From positions 3,348,001-3,412,000 of the forward strand of contig CU207211.1 in assembly GCA_000026125.1 (NCBI GenBank): DNA of 64,000 bases. The letters are read 5' to 3'. The notes beneath the pieces are model-generated. The model saw only the letters and a list, made by a program, of their open reading frames with translations, was not told the origin of the DNA and ran no database searches. The translations under genes were made by a program, and so were the position numbers. Shown here one piece after another: positions 50,193 to 59,627 of the stretch (position 1 is the first letter of the stretch; each line of letters begins with the position of its first letter). The stretch comes from Herminiimonas arsenicoxydans (GTDB lineage Bacteria; Pseudomonadota; Gammaproteobacteria; Burkholderiales; Burkholderiaceae_D).

Positions 50193-52211
50193 TCAGAAAC
50201 GATAGTTCAGGTTGGCAAAGAAGTTGCGGCCTTCTTCATAGAAACCTTCAGTGTAGGCATAGTTGCGATCGAACATATTATTCACGCCAGCTTCAAGCGT
50301 GACGTCCTTTTGCAATGCGTAACTCAGTTTGGCGTTGACGAGTGTAAAGCCGGCGGCGACGCGCGTGCCGGTGTCATTGGTATAGCGTCTGGAATTGTAT
50401 TCGGCGTTGGCAATGACATTCAGCTTCGGCATGGCAGCCCATTTTGCATAAGCCACCAGTTTGTGGGCGGGAACCTCGGTGAGCAGCTTGGCCGGATCAC
50501 TTTTATTGTCGCGCTCGACGTAGGTATAGCTGCCGCCCAGATCCAGTGTCCTTGTCACGGCACTGTCCATGCTTAACTCGATTCCCTTGATGGAAACCTT
50601 GCCGATGTTTTGCATTTGCTTGCAAAGATTGCCGTTGTTGCAAACGGTCCCTGGCACCTCGATGGATTGCATCATGTCCGTTACATCACTGTAAAACACG
50701 GAGGCATCGACGCGCGTTTTAGCTGTCAACTTTTCAGAGATGCCGAATTGATAGTTGATCGCACGTTCGACATTCAGGTCAGGGCTCGGAATCGTCGTGC
50801 CCAAACCGCCCGAATAACGATTCTTGATTGTCGGCATGCGCGATTTGCGGGCCACGGTGAGATAGGCATTGCCGGTATCCGACAGATGATAGATCAAGCC
50901 GGCTTGCGGATTGAAGGCCGATGTGTCGCGCACGGGGAAGTTATACAGGCCACGCGTCTTGTCGTATTCCTGGGCTTCCTTGCCATTGCGTTTGTCATAG
51001 CTGGCCCCGGTGAGCAAGTCCAGCTTGTCGGTCAGCTTATGTGTGTCTTCAACGCTGATAGAGGTCGTGCGGTCGCGATAGTTCTGTACAGGCTCGCCTA
51101 AATTATGTTCCCTGTGAAAGTCTTCTTTCAGATGCAGTGCGACTTTCAAGGTGTTGAACGGGGAAAGCTTGTTGCCGTACTCCACGCTGCCGCCATAGCT
51201 GTAGTCATCGTAGAAGCTGTAGAAGGAGCTGTTCTTTGTCACGGTGGCATACCGCGCATCGTCAAAGGCATTCAGGCGGTTGGTAAACTTGTCGTAGAAC
51301 GCGCGCACCTTGATGTATGCGTCCTGGCCGATGACAGTATTGGAAATGAAGTACAGACTTTCCTTGTCCCAGGCCGGCCATTTCCAGTAATTGGGGTTGA
51401 TGGCGGTGCCGGCATACGGCGGGCTGCCCTTTTCGCCTTTCTGATTGACATAGTTCAGCGCGTATTCATCGGTTGCGTTTGGTGTCAGGCCGACCTTGAG
51501 ATTGATTTTTTTATCGGTGCTGTAAGCGTTGCGACGTTCGCGATCCGGTTGTGCGGCAACAGGGCGAAAATCGCGCGACATCGTGTAAGCGCTCTTGTCC
51601 AGATAGGACAGGCCGAGCTGTGCGTACCACATGCCTTGATTAGTGCCGAGGTTGATGTTGGTGCTGGAGCCGTTCGAGTTGAGCCTGTCGTTGGCGTGTA
51701 CGCCAACACCGATATTGCCCTCGAACGTTTTCACCGGACGACGGCTGACAAGATTGACTGCGCCGCCCAGCGTATTCGGCCCGTACAACACCGAACTGAA
51801 GCCTTTTGCCACTTCGATCGAGGCGATGTCATACGTCGTAAAGCGCGCCAAATCGACATAACCGTCGTAGGACACGTAGACCGGAATGCCATCGATGAAG
51901 ACCGGAACCTGGCGGCTGTCGAAGCCGCGTACATAAAACATGCGTTCATTGCGTTGACCGCCGCCGGTGGTGCTTACGCCTGGCAGCAGATCGAGTGCAT
52001 CGACTACGGTTTCGCGATTGAAATCATTCATCTCTTCGTGCGTCACGATGCTGCCGCCTGTTGCTGGTATAGCCGCCCGCGATCCGCTGACGTTGATTTC
52101 ACCCAGCGTAAAAATATTGGATTCGTTGGCTGGATCTGCTGCAAATGCGGTGTTGCCAAACGCGAGCACGAGCGCCGTAGCGATCGTGGTGCGAGAAAAC
52201 TTGTTATTCAT
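50193..52211 (-). CDS. TonB-dependent outer-membrane receptor
   Basis: 672 residues. Signal peptide 1-24 ends TAFAAD. Plug domain (GSIVTHEEMNDFNRETVVDA, MFYVRGFDSRQVPVFIDGIP, EVAKGFSSVLYGPNTLGG) and a barrel ending YRF. Heads the operon with the binding protein and DUF1111. Substrate unknown; no Fur-like site was seen in the upstream gap. Confidence 0.9.
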   Translation of the reverse strand: MNNKFSRTTIATALVLAFGNTAFAADPANESNIFTLGEINVSGSRAAIPATGGSIVTHEEMNDFNRETVVDALDLLPGVSTTGGGQRNERMFYVRGFDSRQVPVFIDGIPVYVSYDGYVDLARFTTYDIASIEVAKGFSSVLYGPNTLGGAVNLVSRRPVKTFEGNIGVGVHANDRLNSNGSSTNINLGTNQGMWYAQLGLSYLDKSAYTMSRDFRPVAAQPDRERRNAYSTDKKINLKVGLTPNATDEYALNYVNQKGEKGSPPYAGTAINPNYWKWPAWDKESLYFISNTVIGQDAYIKVRAFYDKFTNRLNAFDDARYATVTKNSSFYSFYDDYSYGGSVEYGNKLSPFNTLKVALHLKEDFHREHNLGEPVQNYRDRTTSISVEDTHKLTDKLDLLTGASYDKRNGKEAQEYDKTRGLYNFPVRDTSAFNPQAGLIYHLSDTGNAYLTVARKSRMPTIKNRYSGGLGTTIPSPDLNVERAINYQFGISEKLTAKTRVDASVFYSDVTDMMQSIEVPGTVCNNGNLCKQMQNIGKVSIKGIELSMDSAVTRTLDLGGSYTYVERDNKSDPAKLLTEVPAHKLVAYAKWAAMPKLNVIANAEYNSRRYTNDTGTRVAAGFTLVNAKLSYALQKDVTLEAGVNNMFDRNYAYTEGFYEEGRNFFANLNYRF

Positions 52212-52457
52212 TCTTCCCTCGATTTTTCGACTTGAGATTGCCCGCTACAGCGGATGAGGCCTTCTCATTGGCAATACACGCCATTTCAGTTGCGGCGGCA
52301 TCGAGTCGGGTTTTTAAAAAGCGAGAGTGTATACGATATGTACTTAAACTACATAATGATTTGTGGCTATATCCGATCATTATTTATGGCTAATTTCGAT
52401 CGGTATTCGTGCGCTGGCCGACGCCTGCAGGCCAGGTCGATGCGGTACGGAAATTCC

Positions 52458-52492
52458 GGTCAAATTGTCGCTATGACGGGTCAAATTGTCGC
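52458..52492 (+). promoter_or_regulatory. paired direct repeats upstream of the OFA transporter
   Basis: GGTCAAATTGTCGC occurs at 52458-52471 and again at 52479-52492, 21 bases apart (two helical turns). They lie about 65-100 bases upstream of the sigma-54-type promoter, the usual place for activator sites. The rest of the 463-bp gap 52212-52674 shows no gene and, at 52310-52400, an AT-rich stretch that should hold the TonB receptor promoter. Confidence 0.6.
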
Positions 52493-52556
52493 GCCTCCTC
52501 TTGCCCCTATCTGGGATAGTCTTTATAAATCATCGACTTAATCTTCGATTTTGATC

Positions 52557-52572
52557 TGGCATGCGGATTGCC
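52557..52572 (+). promoter_or_regulatory. sigma-54-type (-24/-12) promoter
   Basis: TGGCATGCGGATTGCC keeps the GG-N10-GC spacing of sigma-54 promoters and most of the TGGCAC-N5-TTGC consensus. It is about 105 bases before the transporter start and upstream of an NtrC-type regulator gene. Confidence 0.7.
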
Positions 52573-52674
52573 TAATGAAGCTCCAGGTGAAAAATTTCAC
52601 CCTGCTTTATGTGTGCGCTTTCTACATAAAACGTTGTGGCCCACGATGCTGCAACATGATCAAAGGAGATTCAT

Positions 52675-54072
52675 ATGCTCGATTTTTTTACACGCGAAAG
52701 AAGTGTTGCCGGCCCGGGGTTCAATCGATGGATGGTGCCGCCGGCGGCGTTGGCAGTTCATTTATGTATTGGCCAGGCTTACGCGTTCAGCGTATTCAAC
52801 GGCCCGCTTTCTAAGGTCATCGGTATCGACAGTCCTGCTCCCGAGGACTGGAAACTCACGACGCTGGGCTGGATCTTCAGTCTTGCCATCGTCTTCCTCG
52901 GCCTGGCGGCTGCCTTCGGCGGCAAGTGGCTGGAAAAAGTCGGCCCGCGTCTGACGATGTTTGTCGCGGCTTGCTGTTTCGGTGGCGGCTTCATGGTATC
53001 GGCGCTGGGCGTGCACCTGCATCAGATATGGCTGGTTTATCTTGGTTACGGCGTGCTGGGCGGTATCGGCCTCGGCCTTGGTTATGTGTCGCCGGTGTCC
53101 ACGCTGATCAAGTGGTTTCCCGATAGACGCGGCATGGCAACAGGGATGGCGATCATGGGTTTTGGCGGCGGCGCGATGATCGGTGCGCCCTTGTCGGTTT
53201 TCCTGATGGGTCATTTCAAATCGCCGACTTCGGTAGGCGTGACGGAAACCTTCATTGTCATGGGTGTGCTGTATTTCATTTCGATGATGATCGGTGCGCT
53301 GACGATACGCATCCCGGCGCCCGACTGGAAACCGGCCGGCTGGACGCCGCCTGTGATCGAGAACAAGATGATTACGCGTAATCATGTGCATATCGACCAG
53401 GCCATGAAAACGCCGCAGTTTTATCTGTTGTGGCTGGTGTTGTGCCTGAATGTGACGGCGGGCATCGGTGTGCTCGGACAGGCATCGGTCATGATTCAGG
53501 AAACCTTCAAGGGCGAAGTGACGGTAGCCGCCGCCGCCGGTTTTGTCGGCCTGATGAGCGTGTTCAATATGGGCGGCCGCTTCTTCTGGTCGTCGATCTC
53601 GGATTATCTGGGACGTAAAAATACCTATTACACTTTCTTTGTCCTCGGTGCGATTCTATATGCCTGCGTACCGTATGCCGGTCATGTAGGGAGCGTTGCG
53701 CTATTCGTGATGTGCTATTGCATCATTGTCAGCATGTATGGCGGCAGCTTCTCCACCGTGCCGGTTTATCTGGCCGATCTGTTTGGCACCAAATTTGTCG
53801 GCGGCATACACGGCCGCTTGTTGACGGCATGGTCGGCGGCCGGCGTGTTCGGTCCGGTACTGGTCAATTACATCCGCGAATACCAGATCAATCATGGTGT
53901 GCCGAAGGGCCAGGCGTATGAGGTAACGATGTACATCATGGCGGGTCTGCTGATACTCGGTTTTATCTGCAATCTGTTCATCAAGCCGGTCGAAGCCAAA
54001 CATCATATGGCCGATGATTCCGCGCGATCCAAGGCGCCATCCGGCGGCATGCAGCCCGCGGGCGCAAATTGA
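52675..54072 (+). CDS. OFA-family MFS transporter (oxalate/formate antiporter-like)
   Basis: 465 residues with 12 predicted helices. AAGGAG precedes the ATG. OFA features: AYAFSVFNGPLSKVIG in the first helix, GVLGGIGLGLGYVSPVSTLIKWFPDRRG after helix 4 (loop between), and GRFFWSSISDYLGRKNTY in the central loop. The family swaps monocarboxylates such as oxalate for formate, but members vary in substrate. Oxalate genes frc/oxc are absent here, whereas two formate dehydrogenases are nearby. Confidence 0.88.
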   Translation: MLDFFTRERSVAGPGFNRWMVPPAALAVHLCIGQAYAFSVFNGPLSKVIGIDSPAPEDWKLTTLGWIFSLAIVFLGLAAAFGGKWLEKVGPRLTMFVAACCFGGGFMVSALGVHLHQIWLVYLGYGVLGGIGLGLGYVSPVSTLIKWFPDRRGMATGMAIMGFGGGAMIGAPLSVFLMGHFKSPTSVGVTETFIVMGVLYFISMMIGALTIRIPAPDWKPAGWTPPVIENKMITRNHVHIDQAMKTPQFYLLWLVLCLNVTAGIGVLGQASVMIQETFKGEVTVAAAAGFVGLMSVFNMGGRFFWSSISDYLGRKNTYYTFFVLGAILYACVPYAGHVGSVALFVMCYCIIVSMYGGSFSTVPVYLADLFGTKFVGGIHGRLLTAWSAAGVFGPVLVNYIREYQINHGVPKGQAYEVTMYIMAGLLILGFICNLFIKPVEAKHHMADDSARSKAPSGGMQPAGAN

Positions 54073-54104
54073 ACGCATATTGAACCAATAACAGGAGAAT
54101 ACTT

Positions 54105-54236
54105 ATGTCTACCCATCATGCAGAGGCCAAACCCAGCAGTCCGGTTATCGTCGTCATATTCTGGGCTTACGTCATCATTCCACTGGCATGGGGCGTGTCG
54201 TCGACCATGCAGAAAGCGATGGCATTGTTTCATTAG
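54105..54236 (+). CDS. small subunit of the MFS transporter
   Basis: 43 residues, below the size cut of most gene finders. AGGAGAA lies 8 bases before the ATG. An N-terminal polar part (STHHAEAKPSS) is followed by one membrane helix (PVIVVIFWAYVIIPLAWGV) and a short tail. Short single-helix proteins in this position behind OFA transporters are a recognised annotation. It lies between the transporter stop and a strong terminator. Confidence 0.8.
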   Translation: MSTHHAEAKPSSPVIVVIFWAYVIIPLAWGVSSTMQKAMALFH

Positions 54237-54251
54237 AATTCTACAGGCATG

Positions 54252-54285
54252 AAAAAAGCGAGGCGCTCAGCCTCGCTTTTTTATT
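54252..54285 (+). terminator. terminator after the transporter operon
   Basis: A 13-bp stem, AAAAAAGCGAGGC (54252-54264) with GCCTCGCTTTTTT (54270-54282), loop GCTCA. It separates the transporter genes from the two-component genes. Confidence 0.92.
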
Positions 54286-54339
54286 ATTTCAACTACTATG
54301 CAGTTTGTCCTCTCCGAATACGGAGAAACAAACTGACAG

Positions 54340-55800
54340 GTGCAACGATCAAATGGTCGGGTACCAGAAAGCATCATGCATTGCCTGCAGCTATCCAACA
54401 TAGAATTCGACATGACTGCTGCAAAACATATTCATCCTGAAACGGACGCGCCTTTTGTCGAAGCATTCGGCGGCTGGCAAGACCAATCCATCCTCATCGT
54501 CGACGACGAGCCAGGCATGCGCAGTTTTCTGCAGCGTACATTGGAAGATCGCTGCAGCCGGGTGGAAGCCGTCGACTCGGTGGAAGCAGCCAGCGTGCTG
54601 CTGGACTCGCGCCATTTCGACCTGATCATTCTCGACAATTCACTGCCCGGCAAATCCGGCGTCGAATGGCTGCATGAAATGCGCGCGCTCGGCTTGCATA
54701 ACGATGTGGTTCTCATCACCGCCTTTGCCGATCTGGAAACGGCGATTCATGCCTTGCGTGCCGGCGCGGCAGATTTTCTGCTGAAGCCGTTTCGCGTTAA
54801 TCAGATTCTGAGTGCAATCGGACGCTGTTTCGATCGCACCCATTTGCGGCGCGAGAATTTCATCTTGCGGCGCGAACTGGATTCGCATGTCGATTTTGGC
54901 GTGGATGGCTTGGTAGGCAATTCGACTGCGCTGCAGCCGGTGCGTGAAACGATCAAGCGTCTGGCAACTGTATCCAGCACCGTGCTGATCACTGGCGAAT
55001 CCGGCACCGGCAAGGAGATCGCTGCGCGCGCCATGCATTATCTGAGCAGCCGCTCCGGCAATCATTTCGTGCCGGTAAATTGCGGCGCAGTGGCGCCTGA
55101 CATTATCGAAAGCGAATTGTTCGGGCATGTCAAAGGCGCATTCAGCGGCGCAGCTTCCTCGCGCGAAGGTTTGTTCTTTTATGCGCAGGGCGGCACGCTG
55201 TTCCTGGATGAAGTAGCAGAACTGCCGATGGCGATGCAGGTCAAATTGTTGCGCGTGCTGGAGGAGAAAAAAATCCGCCCGGTTGGCGCCGAACGCGAAA
55301 TCCCGGTTGATGTGCGGGTGATCGCGGCGACCAATCGCAATGTCGAAGAAGCGGTGCAGGAAGGCCGCTTTCGACAGGATCTGTATTACCGTTTGAACGT
55401 GGTGCAGGTGCATATGCCGCCGTTGCGCGAACGCGCTGACGATATTCCGGCGCTGGCAGCATATTTTGTCCGGCAGTTGGCGCCGCAATTGGGCGTGCCG
55501 CCGCAGCAACCGGATAATGCATTGCTGGCAGCGATGGTATCCCATGCGTGGCCAGGCAATGTGCGCGAATTGCGCAATCTGATCGAACGCTGGCTGATAC
55601 TGGGCAACATTCCCGAGATTGCCATCGGCAGCAAATCCGTGGCGATCGATAACGGCAGCGACGTCTCGCTGCAAGCGATCGAGAAGCAGCACATTCTTAA
55701 AATCCTCGGCGCAGCGGACGGCAACAAGACCGAAGCGGCACGCCGCCTCGGCCTCTCGCGAAAAACCCTAGAGCGCAAATGCGCCGAATGGGGAGTCTAA
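54340..55800 (+). CDS. NtrC-family sigma-54-dependent response regulator
   Basis: 486 residues from the GTG at 54340; ATG at 54376 or 54412 are equally possible because none has a good ribosome site. The receiver domain starts SILIVDDEPGMRSF, with the phospho-acceptor Asp99 in LIILDNSLPGK. The AAA+ domain has Walker A TGESGTGKEIAARAM, the sigma-54 contact loop GAFSGA in place of GAFTGA, and GGTLFLDEVAELPMAMQV. A Fis-type helix-turn-helix (NKTEAARRLGLSRKTLERK) ends the protein. It probably activates the -24/-12 promoter at 52557. Confidence 0.93.
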   Translation: MQRSNGRVPESIMHCLQLSNIEFDMTAAKHIHPETDAPFVEAFGGWQDQSILIVDDEPGMRSFLQRTLEDRCSRVEAVDSVEAASVLLDSRHFDLIILDNSLPGKSGVEWLHEMRALGLHNDVVLITAFADLETAIHALRAGAADFLLKPFRVNQILSAIGRCFDRTHLRRENFILRRELDSHVDFGVDGLVGNSTALQPVRETIKRLATVSSTVLITGESGTGKEIAARAMHYLSSRSGNHFVPVNCGAVAPDIIESELFGHVKGAFSGAASSREGLFFYAQGGTLFLDEVAELPMAMQVKLLRVLEEKKIRPVGAEREIPVDVRVIAATNRNVEEAVQEGRFRQDLYYRLNVVQVHMPPLRERADDIPALAAYFVRQLAPQLGVPPQQPDNALLAAMVSHAWPGNVRELRNLIERWLILGNIPEIAIGSKSVAIDNGSDVSLQAIEKQHILKILGAADGNKTEAARRLGLSRKTLERKCAEWGV

Positions 55801-55803
55801 AGA

Positions 55804-57849
55804 TTGTCTGCCGTGCGCCGCATTTTTCAACAGGCATTCGGGCTGCATTTTCTCGGCAATACATCGGTGCGTACCAAGCTGCTGCTGGTGGCGCTGGTGC
55901 CCTTTCTCACTGTGCTGCCGATTCTGTTTTCGCTGATTTCGTATTGGGGCGTTGCCTATTACGATCGCCTCCTTACATTCAAGGTCAGTAGCGATCTGAC
56001 AGTGGCGCACGAGTATTTTATACACGTCAGGGAAAAGATCGGGCTCGATGTTTCCAGTCTCGGCGAATCGCATCCCTTTGTCATGAGCGTGCGCGATGGC
56101 GATCACGCCAGCCTGCAAAAAATGCTGCTGGAAAAAAATCAGGTGCTTGGACTGGATTTCCTGAACCTCCTCGATGTGAACGGCCGCATTCTGGCATCGT
56201 CGAGCGGAGTCAGTCGCACGCTGGGCAGCAGCAATGCGCATTGGCCGGTGGTGCGCTCGTCACTACAGGGGGAAAAATCGACCGGGATCGATATTTATTC
56301 GGAAGAGCAATTGCGCGCGATCAGCGACAAGGCGGTGCGGCAGGCATATATCGAACTGGTCAATACACCGAACGCCACACCGACCAAAAAGACGGCGGAA
56401 AAAAGCGGCATGATCATCCATTCGGCCACGCCGGTACGCGATACGGATGGCACGCTGCTGGGCGTGCTGGAAGGCGGCACGCTGCTGAATCAGAACCTTG
56501 GCTTTGTCGACACCATCAACAGCCTGGTCTATGCCGATGGCTCGCTGCCGGAAGGCAGCGGCGGAACAGCAACCCTGTTTATCGATGATGTACGCATTGC
56601 TACCAACGTGCGTCTGTTCGGCAACAAGCGCGCATTGGGTACGCGTGCTTCGCAAATCGTGCGCAACTATGTACTCAACGATGGCAAGACCTGGCTGGAT
56701 CGCGCATTCGTCGTCAGCGACTGGTATATCTCGGCGTATGAGCCGATCAGCGACAGTTTCGGCAATCGGGTCGGCATGCTGTATGTCGGTTATCTGGAGG
56801 CGCCCTTCCGCCAAGCCAAGGAAACGGCGATTGCGTTGCTCGCCGGGCTCTTCACGCTGATCGGCATGGGCGGCGTCTATTTTTCCCTGCGTGTGGCGCG
56901 CGACATCTATGGTCCGCTGACGAGCATGAAGCGCACGATGGCAGAGGTTGAGCAGGGCAATATGTCCGCACGTACCGGCGGCACGCAGACACGCGATGAG
57001 CTGGGCACCCTGTCGCATCATCTGGATGAATTGCTGGACACGGTGCAGAAGCAGAATGCCGAACTGAAGGCGTGGGGCGATCAGCTTGATCGCAAGGTGA
57101 TAGAGCGCACCATCGAACTGGAGAAAACCAACAAGCTGCTGGTCAAGGCGCAGCAGCAGCTGGTGCTGGCCGAGAAGCTGGCGGCAATTGGTGAAATCAC
57201 TGCCGGCGTGGCGCACGAGATCAATAATCCGGTGGCGGTATTGCAAGGCAATCTGGATGTGCTGCGCGATACGCTGGGTGCTGCCGCCACACCGGTGCAA
57301 GGCGAATTGCGCCTGATGGATCAGCAGATCCATCGTATCAATACGATCGTCACCAAGCTGCTGCAGTTCGCCAGTCCGGGCGAGTTTGCTGGCTATGTGG
57401 AAGCAATTGCGGTGGATGAGGTGGTGGTAGATACGCTGGTGCTGGTGCGTCATCTGCTCAATCAGAGCAATATCGAGGTGGTGCACAATAGGCACGCCAC
57501 GCTGGCGGTGCACATTAATCGCGGCGAGTTGCAGCAGGTCTTGATCAATCTGTTTACGAATGCCGTTCACGCGATGAAAAATGGCGGTCGGCTGACGATA
57601 GAAAGCAGGGATTGGATAGATGACGCAGGTGCGCGCGGCGTAACCATCAACGTGATCGATACCGGTGCGGGGATCAAAAAGGAAGACCAGGCGCGCATCT
57701 TCGACGCCTTCTTCACTACCAAGCGGCAAGGCGGTACCGGGCTCGGCCTTTCCATAAGCTATACGCTGGTTGCGCGTTACGGCGGGACGATTACGGTGAA
57801 GAGCGAGGAAGGTGTCGGCACCGAATTTACCGTCCGCCTACTGGCGTGA
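55804..57849 (+). CDS. membrane sensor histidine kinase
   Basis: 681 residues from a TTG start 3 bases after the regulator stop, with GGGGAG upstream. First membrane helix about 25-45, a long periplasmic Cache-type sensing domain to about 335, second helix, HAMP domain, a coiled coil, then the H-box GVAHEINNPVAVLQGN with His471, N-box VLINLFTNAVHAM, and GTGLGLSISYTLV. The large sensory domain could detect a carboxylate such as oxalate or formate. Partner of the regulator just upstream. Confidence 0.93.
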   Translation: MSAVRRIFQQAFGLHFLGNTSVRTKLLLVALVPFLTVLPILFSLISYWGVAYYDRLLTFKVSSDLTVAHEYFIHVREKIGLDVSSLGESHPFVMSVRDGDHASLQKMLLEKNQVLGLDFLNLLDVNGRILASSSGVSRTLGSSNAHWPVVRSSLQGEKSTGIDIYSEEQLRAISDKAVRQAYIELVNTPNATPTKKTAEKSGMIIHSATPVRDTDGTLLGVLEGGTLLNQNLGFVDTINSLVYADGSLPEGSGGTATLFIDDVRIATNVRLFGNKRALGTRASQIVRNYVLNDGKTWLDRAFVVSDWYISAYEPISDSFGNRVGMLYVGYLEAPFRQAKETAIALLAGLFTLIGMGGVYFSLRVARDIYGPLTSMKRTMAEVEQGNMSARTGGTQTRDELGTLSHHLDELLDTVQKQNAELKAWGDQLDRKVIERTIELEKTNKLLVKAQQQLVLAEKLAAIGEITAGVAHEINNPVAVLQGNLDVLRDTLGAAATPVQGELRLMDQQIHRINTIVTKLLQFASPGEFAGYVEAIAVDEVVVDTLVLVRHLLNQSNIEVVHNRHATLAVHINRGELQQVLINLFTNAVHAMKNGGRLTIESRDWIDDAGARGVTINVIDTGAGIKKEDQARIFDAFFTTKRQGGTGLGLSISYTLVARYGGTITVKSEEGVGTEFTVRLLA

Positions 57850-57958
57850 ACGCTGATCTTTTTTGCAGGCATGTCGGTACGGTGCCGGCGACCATTTTTC
57901 TGTCTTTCAGGCAAAACCCGCACTATTGCCGGGTGGCTTGGTTATCACGAACAGAAGA

Positions 57959-58276
57959 TTATTTTTTCTGCTCTGCCGGGTTGGGAGTGGAGTGATTGTT
58001 GGCTTGTCCGGATAATGGCATCGCGGCTGATTCCTGTTCCTTCGTCAACTCCTTTGAATCGGCCTGTGTAGAGCCGTAGGCATTGCCACTATCGGAGGTG
58101 CCGGTTGCCGGTTGGTCGGGCAGCTTGCCATCCGAGGCCGGCAGGGAACTGGCAGGAAGGGCGACAGACCCGGTAGCGCCCTCCAGCTTCGGTGTCGGCG
58201 GGGCTTCTGCTTTTTTACAACCGATCAATAGCGTCGCGAGAAACAGGGATGCAAGAATAGTGCGGGTAAAAAACAT
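57959..58276 (-). CDS. small lipoprotein, low-complexity
   Basis: 105 residues with a lipobox (ATLLIGCKKAEA), so an anchored lipoprotein with a Cys19 or 20 modification site. The mature part is rich in Pro, Ser, Ala and Gly and probably disordered. GGAGG is found just upstream of the start. Function not recognised. Confidence 0.75.
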   Translation of the reverse strand: MFFTRTILASLFLATLLIGCKKAEAPPTPKLEGATGSVALPASSLPASDGKLPDQPATGTSDSGNAYGSTQADSKELTKEQESAAMPLSGQANNHSTPNPAEQKK

Positions 58277-58427
58277 GGTGACCTCCGGAAGGTGGGTGGT
58301 GTCGCTCCATTGTAGTAAGCGAATCCTTGCGGGGTAAGGCTTATTTGGGGAAAACAGGGAAAGTATTGCGTCGCGTGTTGCGTTTGAAAAATTTACATGG
58401 GGCGGGCCGGATTTTTTTGTAAAAAGA

Positions 58428-58451
58428 GTGTGATTTTGCGCAAAATCACAC
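58428..58451. promoter_or_regulatory. perfect 24-bp palindrome
   Basis: GTGTGATTTTGC followed directly by GCAAAATCACAC, with no loop, in the gap before the monooxygenase gene. No gene on the minus strand ends here, so it is more likely an operator than a terminator. An 11-base motif TCAAATTGTCG at 58517-58527 echoes the repeats at 52458. Confidence 0.55.
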
Positions 58452-58583
58452 CGGTTTTACGCGGCGGCGATGTGGTGCAGGCGGTCCGCAGATTTCCAGC
58501 CCGGGCCGACTTCGGTTCAAATTGTCGATTCACGTTATCCTGTTGCTTTTGCTGTTTATCGCTTGCCTGACAGATTGCCGTTG

Positions 58584-59585
58584 ATGAAATCCTTGAAAAA
58601 CACGCCCCTATCCGTTCTCGATTTATCGCCGATTCTGGTGGATGGCACGCCGGCCGACGCCTTCCATCGTTCGCTCGATCTGGCGCAGCGCGTAGAGAAG
58701 CGGGGCTATAACCGCTACTGGCTGGCCGAGCATCACAGCATGCCGGGCATTGCGAGTGCTGCAACCGCGGTTGTGATCGGCTATGTGGCCGGCGGCACTT
58801 CGACAATACGCGTCGGCTCCGGCGGCATCATGTTGCCGAATCATGCGCCGCTGGTGGTGGCCGAACAGTTCGGTACGCTGGAATCGCTGTACCCCGGACG
58901 CATCGATCTGGGGCTGGGCCGTGCGCCCGGTTCGGATCAGGCGACTGCGCGCGCATTGCGGCGCGAGATCAGCGATGACGGCAGCGAATTTCCGCGTCAG
59001 CTGAATGAGTTGCGTGCATTCCTGCAGCCGGCAGACACTCATGCCCGAGTGCAGGCAATTCCCGGCGCCGGGCTGAATATTCCAATCTGGTTATTGGGCT
59101 CCAGCAGCTATAGCGCGCAACTGGCCGGTTATCTGGGTTTGCCGTTTGCATTTGCGGGCCAGTTTTCGCCCGACTACATGCTGACCGCGCTGGAGCTGTA
59201 CAGACAAACCTTCAGGCCATCGCAGGCTTTGGATAAACCGTATGCGATGGTGGGCGTGAATATCTTTGCCGCCGACACCGATGAAGAAGCACAGCATCTT
59301 GCCACCTCGCAGCAGCAAATGCATTTGGATCTGGTGCGCGGCACACCGGGAAAATTGCCGCCGCCGATAGAGAATATGGACGATGTATGGCTGCCGCATG
59401 AACGGGCCTCGGTTGAATCGATGTTGCGCGCTTCCATCATCGGTAATGCGGCGACCGTGCAACAGAAATTGCAGGCATTTCTGGATGCCACGCATGCCGA
59501 TGAAATCATCATCAATACGATGATCTTCGATCATGCCGCGCGTGTACGTTCGTATGAAATCGTCGCCGATGTCTGGCAGGCATAA
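58584..59585 (+). CDS. LLM class flavin-dependent oxidoreductase (luciferase-like)
   Basis: 333 residues from ATG 58584, which gives the normal start [14 protein letters not shown]; the frame is open upstream to 58470. [37 protein letters not shown] and [13 protein letters not shown] are the typical motifs of YhbW-like enzymes. Substrate unknown. No strong Shine-Dalgarno before the chosen start. Confidence 0.9.
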   Translation: MKSLKNTPLSVLDLSPILVDGTPADAFHRSLDLAQRVEKRGYNRYWLAEHHSMPGIASAATAVVIGYVAGGTSTIRVGSGGIMLPNHAPLVVAEQFGTLESLYPGRIDLGLGRAPGSDQATARALRREISDDGSEFPRQLNELRAFLQPADTHARVQAIPGAGLNIPIWLLGSSSYSAQLAGYLGLPFAFAGQFSPDYMLTALELYRQTFRPSQALDKPYAMVGVNIFAADTDEEAQHLATSQQQMHLDLVRGTPGKLPPPIENMDDVWLPHERASVESMLRASIIGNAATVQQKLQAFLDATHADEIIINTMIFDHAARVRSYEIVADVWQA

Positions 59586-59627
59586 AGTCGAATTTCACAA
59601 ACGATATTTTAACAGGCGACGCACCCG

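Noticed and set aside
52458..52492. CRISPR-like repeat
   Set aside because: Only two 14-bp copies with a 7-base interval and no cas genes; position suits activator sites.
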